DNA of 64,000 nt. Source: JAHECE01 sp963780675 (GTDB taxonomy: Bacteria > Actinomycetota > Actinomycetes > Actinomycetales > JAHECE01). The notes under the pieces are model-generated. The model made no database searches and was not told the origin of the DNA. It saw nothing but the letters and a program-made list of their open reading frames with translations. Positions 39,245-47,528 of this stretch are shown here, one piece after another; the first letter of the stretch is position 1; every line of letters starts with the position of its first letter. A program made the translations under genes and the position numbers. Location: NCBI GenBank assembly GCA_963780675.1, contig CAWACR010000012.1, positions 1 through 64,000 of the forward strand, written 5' to 3'.

Positions 39245-40003
39245 ATGTCCACCCTCGAGATCCGCGACCTCCACGTCAGCGTCGAGACCGCCGACGGCGC
39301 CAAGCCGATCCTGCGCGGCGTCGACCTCACCGTGCGCAGCGGCGAGACCCACGCCCTCATGGGCCCCAACGGTTCGGGCAAGTCGACGCTCGCCTACTCC
39401 GTCGCCGGCCACCCCAAGTACGAGGTCACCTCGGGCGAGGTGCTGCTCGACGGCGAGGACGTCCTCGCCATGAGCGTCGACGAGCGCGCCCGCGCCGGCC
39501 TCTTCCTCGCCATGCAGTACCCGGTCGAGGTGCCGGGCGTGACCGTGGCGAACTTCCTCCGCACCGCGAAGACCGCGATCGACGGACAGGCGCCGAAGCT
39601 GCGCCAGTGGGTCGGCGAGGTCCGCACGGCGATGGACCGCCTGCGCATGGACTCGGCCTTCGCCGAGCGCAACGTCAACGAGGGCTTCTCGGGCGGCGAG
39701 AAGAAGCGCCACGAGATCCTCCAGATGGAGCTCCTCAAGCCGAGGTTCGCGATCCTCGACGAGACCGACTCGGGCCTGGACGTCGACGCGCTGCGCGTGG
39801 TCTCCGAGGGAGTGAACCGCTCGCTGGCCTCGACCGATGTCGGCGTGCTCCTCATCACCCACTACACGCGGATCCTCAAGTACATCCGCCCGGACTTCGT
39901 CCACGTGTTCGTCGACGGCCGCATCGCCGAGGAGGGCGGTCCCGAGCTGGCCGACCGTCTCGAGGCCGAGGGCTACGACCGGTTCCTCGCCGCCAAGGTC
40001 TGA
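39245..40003 (+). CDS. sufC: SufC, Fe-S assembly ATPase
   Basis: 252 aa from ATG 39245; TTG 39239 is two codons upstream in frame and lies nearer to the GAAGGAA motif. Walker A LMGPNGSGKSTLAY, signature GFSGGEKKRHEILQ, Walker B FAILDETDSGLDVDAL. SufC hallmarks are HPKYEVTSGEVLLDGEDVL and LFLAMQYPVEVPGV. It powers SufBC2D rearrangement. Confidence 0.95.
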   Translation: MSTLEIRDLHVSVETADGAKPILRGVDLTVRSGETHALMGPNGSGKSTLAYSVAGHPKYEVTSGEVLLDGEDVLAMSVDERARAGLFLAMQYPVEVPGVTVANFLRTAKTAIDGQAPKLRQWVGEVRTAMDRLRMDSAFAERNVNEGFSGGEKKRHEILQMELLKPRFAILDETDSGLDVDALRVVSEGVNRSLASTDVGVLLITHYTRILKYIRPDFVHVFVDGRIAEEGGPELADRLEAEGYDRFLAAKV

Positions 40004-40007
40004 CGTC

Positions 40008-41345
40008 ATGTCCTCCAGCGCTCCCGCGCCGGGTGGGGCGGCCACCGTGGCCGCCCCACCCGGACCGGCGCTGACCGCTGCCGAGCTGGCCGCGGTCAGG
40101 GCTGACTTCCCGCTGCTCGAGCGCACCGTGCGCGACGGGCGGCGGCTCGTCTACCTGGACTCGGCCGCGACCGCCCAGAAGCCGCAGTGCGTGATCGACG
40201 CCGAGCTCGACTTCTATCTGCACCGCAACGCCGCCGTGCACCGGGGTGCGCACGCCCTGGCGGAGGAGGCGACGGATGCGTTCGAGGGGGCGCGCGAGGC
40301 GGTGGCACGGTTCGTCGGGGCGGCGCCCGACGAGATCGTCTGGACCAAGAACGCCACCGAGGGCGTCAACCTCGTCGCGTACGCGATGTCGAACGCGGCG
40401 CTCGGGCGGGGTGGCGAGGCCGCGAGGCGTGCCCTCGGCGTCGGCCCCGGCGACGAGATCGTCGTCACCGAGGCGGAGCACCACGCGAACCTCGTCCCGT
40501 GGCAGGAGCTCGCCGCCCGGACCGGCGCCACGCTGCGCTGGCTGGGCGTCGACGAGGAGGGGCGCCTCGACCTCGACCCGCTCCACGCCGTCGTCGGCGA
40601 GCGCACCCGGCTCGTCGCGCTCACCCACGCGTCCAACGTGACCGGCGCCGTCTCCCCGGTGGGCGCCGTCGTCGCCCGCGCGCGCGAGGTGGGCGCCCTG
40701 GTGCTCCTGGACGCCTGCCAGAGCGCGCCGCACCTGCCGGTGGACCTGCGCGCGCTCGACGTCGACTTCGCCGTGTTCTCCGGGCACAAGATGCTCGGAC
40801 CGACCGGCGTCGGGGCGCTGTACGGGCGCCGTCATCTCCTCGAGCTCATGCCCCCGTTCCTCACCGGCGGGTCGATGGTCGAGGTCGTGACCATGGAGCG
40901 CACCACGTACGCCCCGCCGCCGCAGCGGTTCGAGGCGGGCACGCAGATGGTCGCGCAGACCGTGGGCCTGCACGCCGCCGTCGACTACCTCGGCGAGCTG
41001 GGCATGGCGGCCGTGGCGGCACACGAGGCGTCGCTGGCCGAGCACCTCCTCGCCGCCGTCGCGGAGGTCCCGGGCGTGCGGGTGCTCGGGCCCACGGACA
41101 CCCGGGACAGGCTCGCCACCGTCTCGTTCGTGGTGGACGGCGTGCACCCGCACGACGTCGGCCAGGTGCTCGACGACGCGGGGATCGCCGTCCGCGTGGG
41201 CCATCACTGCGCGCAGCCGCTCCACCGGCGGCTGGGTGCCCACGCGTCGACGCGCGCCTCGGCCGGCGTCTACACGACGCACGAGGAGATCGACGCCTTC
41301 GCCCGGACGCTCGCCGGCGTCCGGTCCTACTTCGGGGTGAGGTGA
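40008..41345 (+). CDS. sufS: SufS cysteine desulfurase
   Basis: 445 aa from ATG 40008, four bases after sufC. A PLP-dependent class V enzyme that abstracts sulfur from cysteine. The PLP lysine is K261 in FSGHKMLGPTGVGALYG; the catalytic cysteine is C401 in VRVGHHCAQPLHRRLG. The first ~30 residues are an Ala/Pro-rich extension (GGAATVAAPPGPALT). It works with the SufU encoded immediately downstream. Confidence 0.95.
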   Translation: MSSSAPAPGGAATVAAPPGPALTAAELAAVRADFPLLERTVRDGRRLVYLDSAATAQKPQCVIDAELDFYLHRNAAVHRGAHALAEEATDAFEGAREAVARFVGAAPDEIVWTKNATEGVNLVAYAMSNAALGRGGEAARRALGVGPGDEIVVTEAEHHANLVPWQELAARTGATLRWLGVDEEGRLDLDPLHAVVGERTRLVALTHASNVTGAVSPVGAVVARAREVGALVLLDACQSAPHLPVDLRALDVDFAVFSGHKMLGPTGVGALYGRRHLLELMPPFLTGGSMVEVVTMERTTYAPPPQRFEAGTQMVAQTVGLHAAVDYLGELGMAAVAAHEASLAEHLLAAVAEVPGVRVLGPTDTRDRLATVSFVVDGVHPHDVGQVLDDAGIAVRVGHHCAQPLHRRLGAHASTRASAGVYTTHEEIDAFARTLAGVRSYFGVR

Positions 41346-41350
41346 CTGGC

Positions 41351-41854
41351 GTGGCCAGCGGGCTCGAGCAGCTCTACCAGCAGGTGATTCTCGACCACGC
41401 GCGCGAGCGGCACGGGTACGGCCTGCGGGACGGCGGTGCGGGGGAGTCCTTCCAGGTGAACCCGACGTGCGGCGACCAGGTGCGCCTGCGCGTGCACCTG
41501 GTCGACGGCGCCCCGCGCCCCGTCATCGAGGCCGTCTCCTGGGAGGGCCAGGGATGCAGCATCTCCCAGGCCTCGCTCTCGGTCCTCGCCGACCTCGTCG
41601 AGGGGGTCGACGTCGCGACGGCGGACGAGCTCGCCGAGGCGTTCCGCGCCCTCATGCACAACCGGGGGCGTCCGCTCGACGCCGACCGGGAGGAGTTCCT
41701 CGGCGACGCGACCGCCTTCGTGGGCGTCGCGCGCTACCCGGCGCGGGTCAAGTGCGCCCTGCTCGGCTGGATGGCCCTGCGGGACGCCCTCGTTCGCGCC
41801 GTGACCACGACCGATGACGCCGCCCCCGGCGGCGGGACCCAGGAGACCTCATGA
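41351..41854 (+). CDS. sufU: SufU, sulfur transfer protein
   Basis: 167 aa from GTG 41351, with GAGG 8 nt upstream; GTG 41342 overlaps the sufS stop and is an in-frame alternative. Zn/sulfur ligands are C40 and D42 (PTCGDQ), C69 (GQGCSISQAS) and C135 (VKCALLGW). In Gram-positive SUF systems SufU accepts persulfide from SufS. Confidence 0.93.
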   Translation: MASGLEQLYQQVILDHARERHGYGLRDGGAGESFQVNPTCGDQVRLRVHLVDGAPRPVIEAVSWEGQGCSISQASLSVLADLVEGVDVATADELAEAFRALMHNRGRPLDADREEFLGDATAFVGVARYPARVKCALLGWMALRDALVRAVTTTDDAAPGGGTQETS

Positions 41855-42198
41855 CGCCCGACCCGCAGACGACCGGCGCCGCGTCGGCGGTGACGAACGC
41901 CGCCGACGTCGAGGAGGCGATGCGCGACGTCATCGACCCCGAGCTGGGGATCAACGTGGTCGACCTCGGCCTCGTCTACGGCATCCACATCGACCAGAAC
42001 AACTACGCCGTGATCGACATGACGCTCACGTCGGCGGCCTGCCCGCTGACCGACGTCATCGAGGACCAGGCCGCGCAGGCGCTCGAGGGGCTGGTCTCGG
42101 GGCAGCGCATCGAGTGGGTGTGGATGCCGCCGTGGGGCCCCGAGAAGATCACCGCGGACGGCCGGGAGCAGCTGCGGGCGCTGGGGTTCAACGTCTGA
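41851..42198 (+). CDS. sufT: SufT/MIP18-like metal-sulfur cluster assembly factor (DUF59)
   Basis: 115 aa, ATGA overlap with sufU. The DUF59 motif is clear: EEAMRDVIDPELGINVVDLG, MTLTSAACPLTDVIEDQ with the conserved Cys, and WMPPWGPEKITADG. It is thought to help deliver or mature clusters. It is the last gene of the suf operon and corresponds to Rv1466. Confidence 0.93.
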   Translation: MTPDPQTTGAASAVTNAADVEEAMRDVIDPELGINVVDLGLVYGIHIDQNNYAVIDMTLTSAACPLTDVIEDQAAQALEGLVSGQRIEWVWMPPWGPEKITADGREQLRALGFNV

Positions 42199-42226
42199 GG
42201 GCTTGGCCTTTCGGGTCACCCAGGCT

Positions 42227-42317
42227 CGGCGGGAGTGCGGCGCGCGGGCAACCATCCGCCGCTCGTTCCTCGCGGCTCCCGCCAGACCCATCCACGCCCG
42301 CGCGCGCACTCCCGCCG
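42227..42317. terminator. long inverted repeat after the suf operon
   Basis: The left arm 42227-42249 (CGGCGGGAGTGCGG, then CGCGCGGGC) pairs with 42296-42317 (GCCCGCGCGCGCACTCCCGC, then CG) over about 22 bp with one unpaired G; the loop is about 46 nt. It lies between convergent sufT and the metallopeptidase gene, so a bidirectional terminator is the simplest reading. No T tract. The loop is unusually long. Confidence 0.5.
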
Positions 42318-42335
42318 GGCTTCGCGGGTGCAGGG

Positions 42336-43214
42336 CTACGGCGTCGCCGCGCTGAACGTGTCGCACGCGCCTGCGCCCTGCTCGAACCCGATGGTGAACC
42401 AGCGCCGGCGCTGGTCGGCCGATCCGTGGGTCCACGTGTCCGGCCGCACGTCGCCCGTGCCGGCGGCCTGGATGCGGTCGTCGCCGACGGCGGCCGCGGC
42501 GTCGAGCGCATCCGCCACCTGCTGCTCGGTGATGGGCTCGAGGAACGGCACGCCCGTCTCGGGGTCCGGCGTCGTCGAGGCCTCTCCGGCCCACGCACCG
42601 GCGAAGCAGTCCGCCTGGAGCTCCAGCCGCACCGCGTCCGAGGTCGGGCCGGTGCCCGTGCGGTCCGCCCGCGCCATGATCCCGGTGATGTTCTGGATGT
42701 GGTGGCCCCACTCGTGTGCCACGACGTACATCTCCGCCAGCGGGCCGCCCGAGGCTCCGAACCGGGTCCGCAGCTCGTCGTAGAAGCCGGTGTCGATGTA
42801 GAGGGTCTCGTCCGGCGGGCAGTAGAAGGGGCCGACGGCGCTCGTCGCGTTGCCGCACCCGGTGCTCACCGATCCGCTGAACAGCATGAAGCCGGGCGCG
42901 CGGTACTCCGCACCGAGCGTCGGCAGCTCCCCGGTCCAGTAGATGTCGATCGCGTCGGCGGCACCCACCATCCGGCATTCGACGGTCGCGTTCGCGTCCG
43001 CCCCGGTGAGGCACTCCTGGAGGGCGGGATCGCTGACCGCTTCCTGCTGCTGCGCCGAGGGGTCGCCGGCCAGGCCGGTGAGGTCGACGCCGAGGAACTG
43101 GGACAGCAGGAACAGGGCGATCAGTCCGAGCCCGCCCCCGACGGCGATGCCCGTCCCGCGGCGCCCGCGGCGGACCTTCGACGGGTCGATCCGCACGTTC
43201 TCGTTGAAGGTCAT
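42336..43214 (-). CDS. ypfJ: neutral zinc metallopeptidase, YpfJ family
   Basis: 292 aa from ATG 43214, behind a strong GAGGAGG. A short cytoplasmic N-terminus (MTFNENVRIDPSKVRRGRRG) is followed by one membrane helix at ~24-45 and an outer domain. The zinc motif HEWGHH lies in AEMYVVAHEWGHHIQNITGI, with YCPPDETLYIDTGFYDEL and RLELQADCFAGAWAGEA as further family blocks. Paired cysteines (CLTG, CRMV, STGCGN, FYCPP) suggest disulfides outside the cell. Substrate unknown. Confidence 0.9.
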   Translation of the reverse strand: MTFNENVRIDPSKVRRGRRGTGIAVGGGLGLIALFLLSQFLGVDLTGLAGDPSAQQQEAVSDPALQECLTGADANATVECRMVGAADAIDIYWTGELPTLGAEYRAPGFMLFSGSVSTGCGNATSAVGPFYCPPDETLYIDTGFYDELRTRFGASGGPLAEMYVVAHEWGHHIQNITGIMARADRTGTGPTSDAVRLELQADCFAGAWAGEASTTPDPETGVPFLEPITEQQVADALDAAAAVGDDRIQAAGTGDVRPDTWTHGSADQRRRWFTIGFEQGAGACDTFSAATP

Positions 43215-43310
43215 CGATCCTCCTCGATCGCCGTCCGCCGGTCTGCGCGCCCCGGTCACCCGCCGTCGTCCACTCTAGGCAGGCGAGCCCGGAGTGCGCC
43301 AAGGGGGCGA

Positions 43311-43937
43311 TCAGTCCGCGAGCCCCCTGGCCGCCAGGGCCTCGCCCGTGGTGCGCGCCCGGGCGACGGTCCGCACGACCGTGGGCACGAGGATCGCCCG
43401 TGGGTCCCGCTCCAGGCCCCGCGCCCGGGCCGCCTCCCGCGCCTCGGCCGCGATCTGCACGAGCGCCGGGATCCCCCGCAGGGTCAGGGCGACGGCCAGG
43501 CCCACCCACTCCGGCTTCAACCCGAACCGGCGCAGCGGCCGGGCCGCCCGCTCGACGACGTCCACGGTGGCGTCCATCGGCGTGGTCATCGTCACGACGA
43601 GCCCGGCGAGCACCAGCGCCAGCAACGTGGTCAGGACACCGAGGGCCACCTCCCACCCCGAGCGCCACCACTGGTACGCCGCCACGGCCAGGCCGAGCAC
43701 CAGCACCGCCCGCAGGGCGCGAAGCGCGACACCCAGGGGCAGCCGGGCGGACAGGGCGACGCCGACGACGACGGCCAGCGCCAGCGAGCCGGCCACCCAC
43801 CCCACGCGCCCGGGGACGAGGGCGAGCACGAGGCCGAAGACGAGCAGGCCGCCGAGCTTGGCCTCCGCGCGCGCGCGGTGCAGCCAGGACCGTCCCGGCA
43901 CGTAGGCCCCGAGCAGCGAGACGTCCGCGGCGTTCAC
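43311..43937 (-). CDS. bioN: EcfT/BioN energy-coupling transmembrane protein
   Basis: 208 aa from GTG 43937, overlapping the ATPase stop. It has four or five hydrophobic segments. The C-terminal coupling motifs are present: ERAARPLRRFGLKPEW and EAREAARARGLE (Ala-Arg-Gly box). It links the ATPase to the substrate-binding BioY in an ECF transporter. Confidence 0.87.
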   Translation of the reverse strand: MNAADVSLLGAYVPGRSWLHRARAEAKLGGLLVFGLVLALVPGRVGWVAGSLALAVVVGVALSARLPLGVALRALRAVLVLGLAVAAYQWWRSGWEVALGVLTTLLALVLAGLVVTMTTPMDATVDVVERAARPLRRFGLKPEWVGLAVALTLRGIPALVQIAAEAREAARARGLERDPRAILVPTVVRTVARARTTGEALAARGLAD

Positions 43938-44668
43938 GCGCGCGGCCCCGACGCCGGTTCCTCGGCCATCAGCGCCCGGTAGTGGGCGACGGCCGCGGCG
44001 GGGTCGCCGTCGAACACCACGCGTGCCCGGTCCACGACGAGCACCCGGTCGGTCCGCTCCGCCAGCTCCAGGTCGTGGGTCACCAGGACGACGCGCTGCT
44101 CCAGGCGGGCGAGCACGTCGGCGACGGCGCGCGTGTTGCGCAGGTCGAGGAGGGTCGTGGGCTCGTCGCACACGAGGACCGCCGGCTCGGTCGCCAGCAC
44201 CCCCGCGAGGGCGAGGAGCTGCTTCTGGCCGCCCGAGAGGGCGTGGACGCTGCGCTCGGCGAGATGGTCCAGCCCGAACCGCGCGAGCACCTCGTGCACC
44301 CGCCGGGCCCGGTCGGCCCGACCCAGGCCCAGCCGGCGCAGCGAGAGCGCCACGTCCTCGGCCACCGTGGGCATGACGAGCTGGGCGTCGGGGTCGGTGA
44401 AGGCGAACCCCACCCGGGCGCGCACGGCGGCGCCGTCGGCCACGGTGTCGAGCCCGTCCACGAGCACGCGCCCCTCGCTCGGGGTGACCAGGCCGTTGAG
44501 CAGCCGGGCGAAGGTCGACTTCCCGGAGCCGTTCGCCCCGATGACGCCGACGCGCCGCTCGGTCAGCCGGAGGGTGGTCGGTTCGAGGATCGTCAGCAGG
44601 TCAGGCTCCGGTCCTGCGGTCCGGACGCGGACGGCCGCCTCGCGGAGCTCGATGGCCGCCGTCGTCAT
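43934..44668 (-). CDS. bioM: ECF transporter ATPase (BioM/EcfA)
   Basis: 244 aa. Walker A VIGANGSGKSTFAR, signature ALSGGQKQLLALAG, Walker B VLVCDEPTTLLDLRN, His loop LVTHDLELAE. It energises biotin uptake together with the adjacent BioN and BioY. The gap to bioY is about 40 nt, so one operon is likely. Confidence 0.9.
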   Translation of the reverse strand: MTTAAIELREAAVRVRTAGPEPDLLTILEPTTLRLTERRVGVIGANGSGKSTFARLLNGLVTPSEGRVLVDGLDTVADGAAVRARVGFAFTDPDAQLVMPTVAEDVALSLRRLGLGRADRARRVHEVLARFGLDHLAERSVHALSGGQKQLLALAGVLATEPAVLVCDEPTTLLDLRNTRAVADVLARLEQRVVLVTHDLELAERTDRVLVVDRARVVFDGDPAAAVAHYRALMAEEPASGPRA

Positions 44669-44710
44669 CGCACGCCCGAGCGCTCGCTGCTCACGGAACG
44701 AGGATGCCGC

Positions 44711-45313
44711 CTAGCGGCCGATGAGGTCGGGGAAGGCGCGGTGCACCGCCGTCGCGACGCTTGCGGCGAGCGCGTTCTTGATGACGTCGCCCGGCAGGAA
44801 GACGATGCCCGCGGCGATGGCCTCGGCCGGGCTCAGGCCCAGCCGCCAGCCGAGCACGGCGATCCCGATCGGGTGGATGAACACGAGGCTGCCGGCCGTG
44901 GCGGAGCCGAACACGCCGAGCCACGCGCGCCACCCGTGCGACCAGGTGCGCGACCGGAACACCCGCTCGGCGAGGAAGCCCGTGAGCAGCGCGGCGAGCG
45001 GGAAGGCGATGAGGTAGCCGAAGGACGGCTTGGCGATGGTGGCGAGGCCCCCGGCGCCACCGGAGAAGATGGGCGCGCCCGCGAGGCCGACGACGACGTA
45101 CAGCAGCACCGCGAGGAAGCCGCGGCGGGCGCCGAGGATGGTGCCGGCGAGGGCGACGCCGAAGGTCTGGAGGGTGATCGGCACGGGCAGGGCGCCGACG
45201 GGGATGGCGGGCAGGAGGGCGCAAGCGGCGATGAAGGCCGCGAAGGTCGTGATGAGTGCGAGGTCGGTCGCGACCGAGGTAGGGCGGGTGGCAGCCGCCG
45301 AGGAGGACGTCAT
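44711..45313 (-). CDS. bioY: BioY biotin transporter substrate-binding subunit
   Basis: 200 aa from ATG 45313; TTG 45322 is an upstream alternative. It has six membrane helices with the BioY hallmarks VPITLQTFGVALAGTILGAR, GLAGAPIFSGGAGG, PSFGYLIAFPLAALLTGF and FLPGDVIKNALAA. It is the first gene of the bioYMN operon. On the minus strand TACATT lies 7 nt before the ATG with no ribosome-binding site, indicating a leaderless mRNA. Confidence 0.93.
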   Translation of the reverse strand: MTSSSAAATRPTSVATDLALITTFAAFIAACALLPAIPVGALPVPITLQTFGVALAGTILGARRGFLAVLLYVVVGLAGAPIFSGGAGGLATIAKPSFGYLIAFPLAALLTGFLAERVFRSRTWSHGWRAWLGVFGSATAGSLVFIHPIGIAVLGWRLGLSPAEAIAAGIVFLPGDVIKNALAASVATAVHRAFPDLIGR

Positions 45314-45444
45314 GGGGCGCAATGTAGCCCCCGTAGACTCGGGCTCCGTCCCGTGCGGCCCGGTGATCGTGATCCGAGACCGGCACGTGCCTGCTGAGCG
45401 CCTCGCTCGCGCACCCCGACCCCTCCCGAACCGAGAGCCACCAG
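45314..45444. promoter_or_regulatory. divergent bioY / ABC-F control region
   Basis: Minus strand: TACATT 7 nt before bioY ATG. Plus strand: TAGACT at 45333-45338 fits a -10 for the ABC-F gene, leaving a leader of about 100 nt. A biotin-responsive operator cannot be recognised. Confidence 0.35.
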
Positions 45445-47043
45445 ATGATCATCGCCCAGGGTGTGGAGCTGCGCATCGGAGCCCGTGAGCTGCTGACGGC
45501 CACGTCGTTCCAGATCGGTCCCGGCGACCGCATCGGGCTCGTCGGGCGGAACGGCGCCGGCAAGACCACGCTGACCCGCGTGCTCGCCGGGGAGGGCCTG
45601 CCCTCGGGCGGCCAGGTGGTCCGGACGGGCGAGGTCGGCTACCTCCCGCAGGACCCCCGCACAGGCGATCTCGAGATGCTGGCCCGGGACCGTGTGCTCT
45701 CCGCGCGGGGCCTCGCCGACGTCGCCACGCGCATGCGCAAGGCCGAGGCCGCCATGGCCAGCGCTGACAGCGCCGAGCAGGAGCGCGCGATGACCCGCTA
45801 CGCCCGCCTCGAGGCCGAGTTCAGCGCGCAGGGCGGCTGGGCGGCCGAGAGCGAGGCGGCGCGGATCACGAGCAACCTCGGCCTGCCGGCGCGGGTCCTG
45901 GCGCAGCCGATCGGGACGCTCTCGGGCGGCCAGCGCCGTCGCGTCGAGCTGGCCCGCATCCTCTTCTCCGACGCCGAGACCCTCCTGCTCGACGAGCCCA
46001 CGAACCACCTCGACGCCGACTCGATCGCCTGGCTGCGCGACTTCCTGCGCACCTACTCCGGCGGCTTCGTGGTCATCAGCCACGACGCCGAGCTGCTGCG
46101 GGCAACGGTCAACAAGGTGTTCCACCTCGACGCGAACCGGGCAGAGCTCGACCTGTACACCCTGGGCTGGGACGCCTACCTCACCCAGCGCGAGGCGGAC
46201 GAGCGCCGACGACGGCGCGAGCGCGCCAATGCGGAGAAGAAGGCCGCGGCCCTCATGGCCCAGGCGGACAAGATGCGCGCGAAGGCGACCAAGGCCGTCG
46301 CAGCGCAGAACATGGCGCGCCGCGCGGAGAAGATGCTCGCCGGGCTGGAGGACGAACGCGCCTCCGACAAGGTGGCCCGGCTCCGCTTCCCCGACCCGGC
46401 CCCCTGCGGGCGCACGCCCCTGACGGCGCAGGGCCTGTCGAAGTCCTACGGATCGCAGGAGGTCTTCACCGACGTCGACCTGGCGATCGACCGGGGCAGC
46501 CGCGTCGTCGTCCTCGGGCTCAACGGCGCGGGCAAGACGACCCTGCTGCGCATCCTCGGGGGGCTCGAGCCCGCGGACACCGGCGAGGTCCTGCCCGGCC
46601 ACGGCCTGAAGATCGGCTACTACGCGCAGGAGCACGAGACGCTCGACACCGACCGGACGGTCGTGGAGAACCTGCGCTCGGCCGCGCCGGACATGACCGA
46701 CACCCAGGTCCGCAGCGTCCTGGGCTCGTTCCTCTTCTCCGGCGACGACGCCGACAAGCCGGCCAAGGTGCTGTCGGGCGGGGAGAAGACGCGCCTCGCG
46801 CTCGCCGTCCTCGTCGTGTCCTCGGCGAACGTCCTTCTCCTCGACGAGCCGACCAACAACCTCGACCCGGCGAGCCGCCAGGAGATCCTCGGGGCCCTGC
46901 GCTCCTTCTCGGGCGCCGTCGTCCTCGTCACCCACGACGAAGGGGCGGTCGCCGCGCTCTCGCCCGAGCGCGTCCTCCTGCTCCCCGACGGCGACGAGGA
47001 CCTCTGGAACGACTCCTACGCGGAGCTGATCGCGCTCGCGTAG
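45445..47043 (+). CDS. ABC-F family ATPase
   Basis: 532 aa with two ABC domains and no membrane segment. First domain: Walker A LVGRNGAGKTTLTR, signature TLSGGQRRRVELAR, Walker B TLLLDEPTNHLDADS. The linker at ~250-300 is a highly charged helix (ERRRRRERANAEKKAAALMA), the P-site tRNA interaction motif region. Second domain: VLGLNGAGKTTLLR, VLSGGEKTRLALAV, VLLLDEPTNNLDP. ABC-F proteins act on the ribosome; some protect against antibiotics. Which subgroup this belongs to cannot be decided without phylogeny. Confidence 0.9.
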   Translation: MIIAQGVELRIGARELLTATSFQIGPGDRIGLVGRNGAGKTTLTRVLAGEGLPSGGQVVRTGEVGYLPQDPRTGDLEMLARDRVLSARGLADVATRMRKAEAAMASADSAEQERAMTRYARLEAEFSAQGGWAAESEAARITSNLGLPARVLAQPIGTLSGGQRRRVELARILFSDAETLLLDEPTNHLDADSIAWLRDFLRTYSGGFVVISHDAELLRATVNKVFHLDANRAELDLYTLGWDAYLTQREADERRRRRERANAEKKAAALMAQADKMRAKATKAVAAQNMARRAEKMLAGLEDERASDKVARLRFPDPAPCGRTPLTAQGLSKSYGSQEVFTDVDLAIDRGSRVVVLGLNGAGKTTLLRILGGLEPADTGEVLPGHGLKIGYYAQEHETLDTDRTVVENLRSAAPDMTDTQVRSVLGSFLFSGDDADKPAKVLSGGEKTRLALAVLVVSSANVLLLDEPTNNLDPASRQEILGALRSFSGAVVLVTHDEGAVAALSPERVLLLPDGDEDLWNDSYAELIALA

Positions 47044-47304
47044 GCCGCCAGGCCCCGCCCGGGGGATGCGACCGCTCAGATGAACCGACGCAGCCGGACG
47101 GCGTCGTCGCAGGTCAACGCTATTCGTTGCGAGCCAATCGGCGCTCGGCGCGCGGGATCGGCCGGACACCCCTAGCATCGGGTCACCGGCAGGTTGGATG
47201 GTGCAACCAGGTTCCGGTCGCCCGCTCGCGGGGCGGCCGGATCTGGCGTGGGGGGCCCGAGCCGCCAGCCGGCCGTCGTACAGGCATGAGACGAGGAGCA
47301 CGTC
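47044..47304 (+). promoter_or_regulatory. 261-nt gap before the small HTH gene
   Basis: No gene seen. TAGCAT at 47173-47178 is a plausible -10, leaving about 120 nt of leader. Within it GGTTG and CAACC can form a small hairpin around 47190-47210. GACGAGGAG provides a ribosome-binding site. Confidence 0.3.
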
Positions 47305-47517
47305 GTGGCGGACAAGATTGCCAAGGGAGTCCGGGTCGTCGGCGATCAGCGCGCCGCGCTCGGCTCGGAGCTGTCCGAGCGCTACGCGCGCGGGGAGTCG
47401 ATCCGGTCGATCGCGCAGGACATCGGGCGTTCGTACGGGTTCGTGCACGGCGTCCTGGCGCAGTCCGAGACACCGTTGCGCGGTCGCGGCGGGGCCACCC
47501 GCTCCGCCGCGAAGTAG
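47305..47517 (+). CDS. small helix-turn-helix protein
   Basis: 70 aa, GTG start. The core SELSERYARGESIRSIAQDI, then GRSYGFVHGVL, is an HTH of the resolvase/Hin type, followed by a basic end (RGRGGATRSAAK). Stand-alone proteins of this form are widespread in actinobacteria and are annotated only as HTH-domain proteins. Its target is unknown. It is monocistronic and convergent with the SURF1 gene. Confidence 0.8.
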   Translation: MADKIAKGVRVVGDQRAALGSELSERYARGESIRSIAQDIGRSYGFVHGVLAQSETPLRGRGGATRSAAK

Positions 47518-47528
47518 CGCGCACGCCC

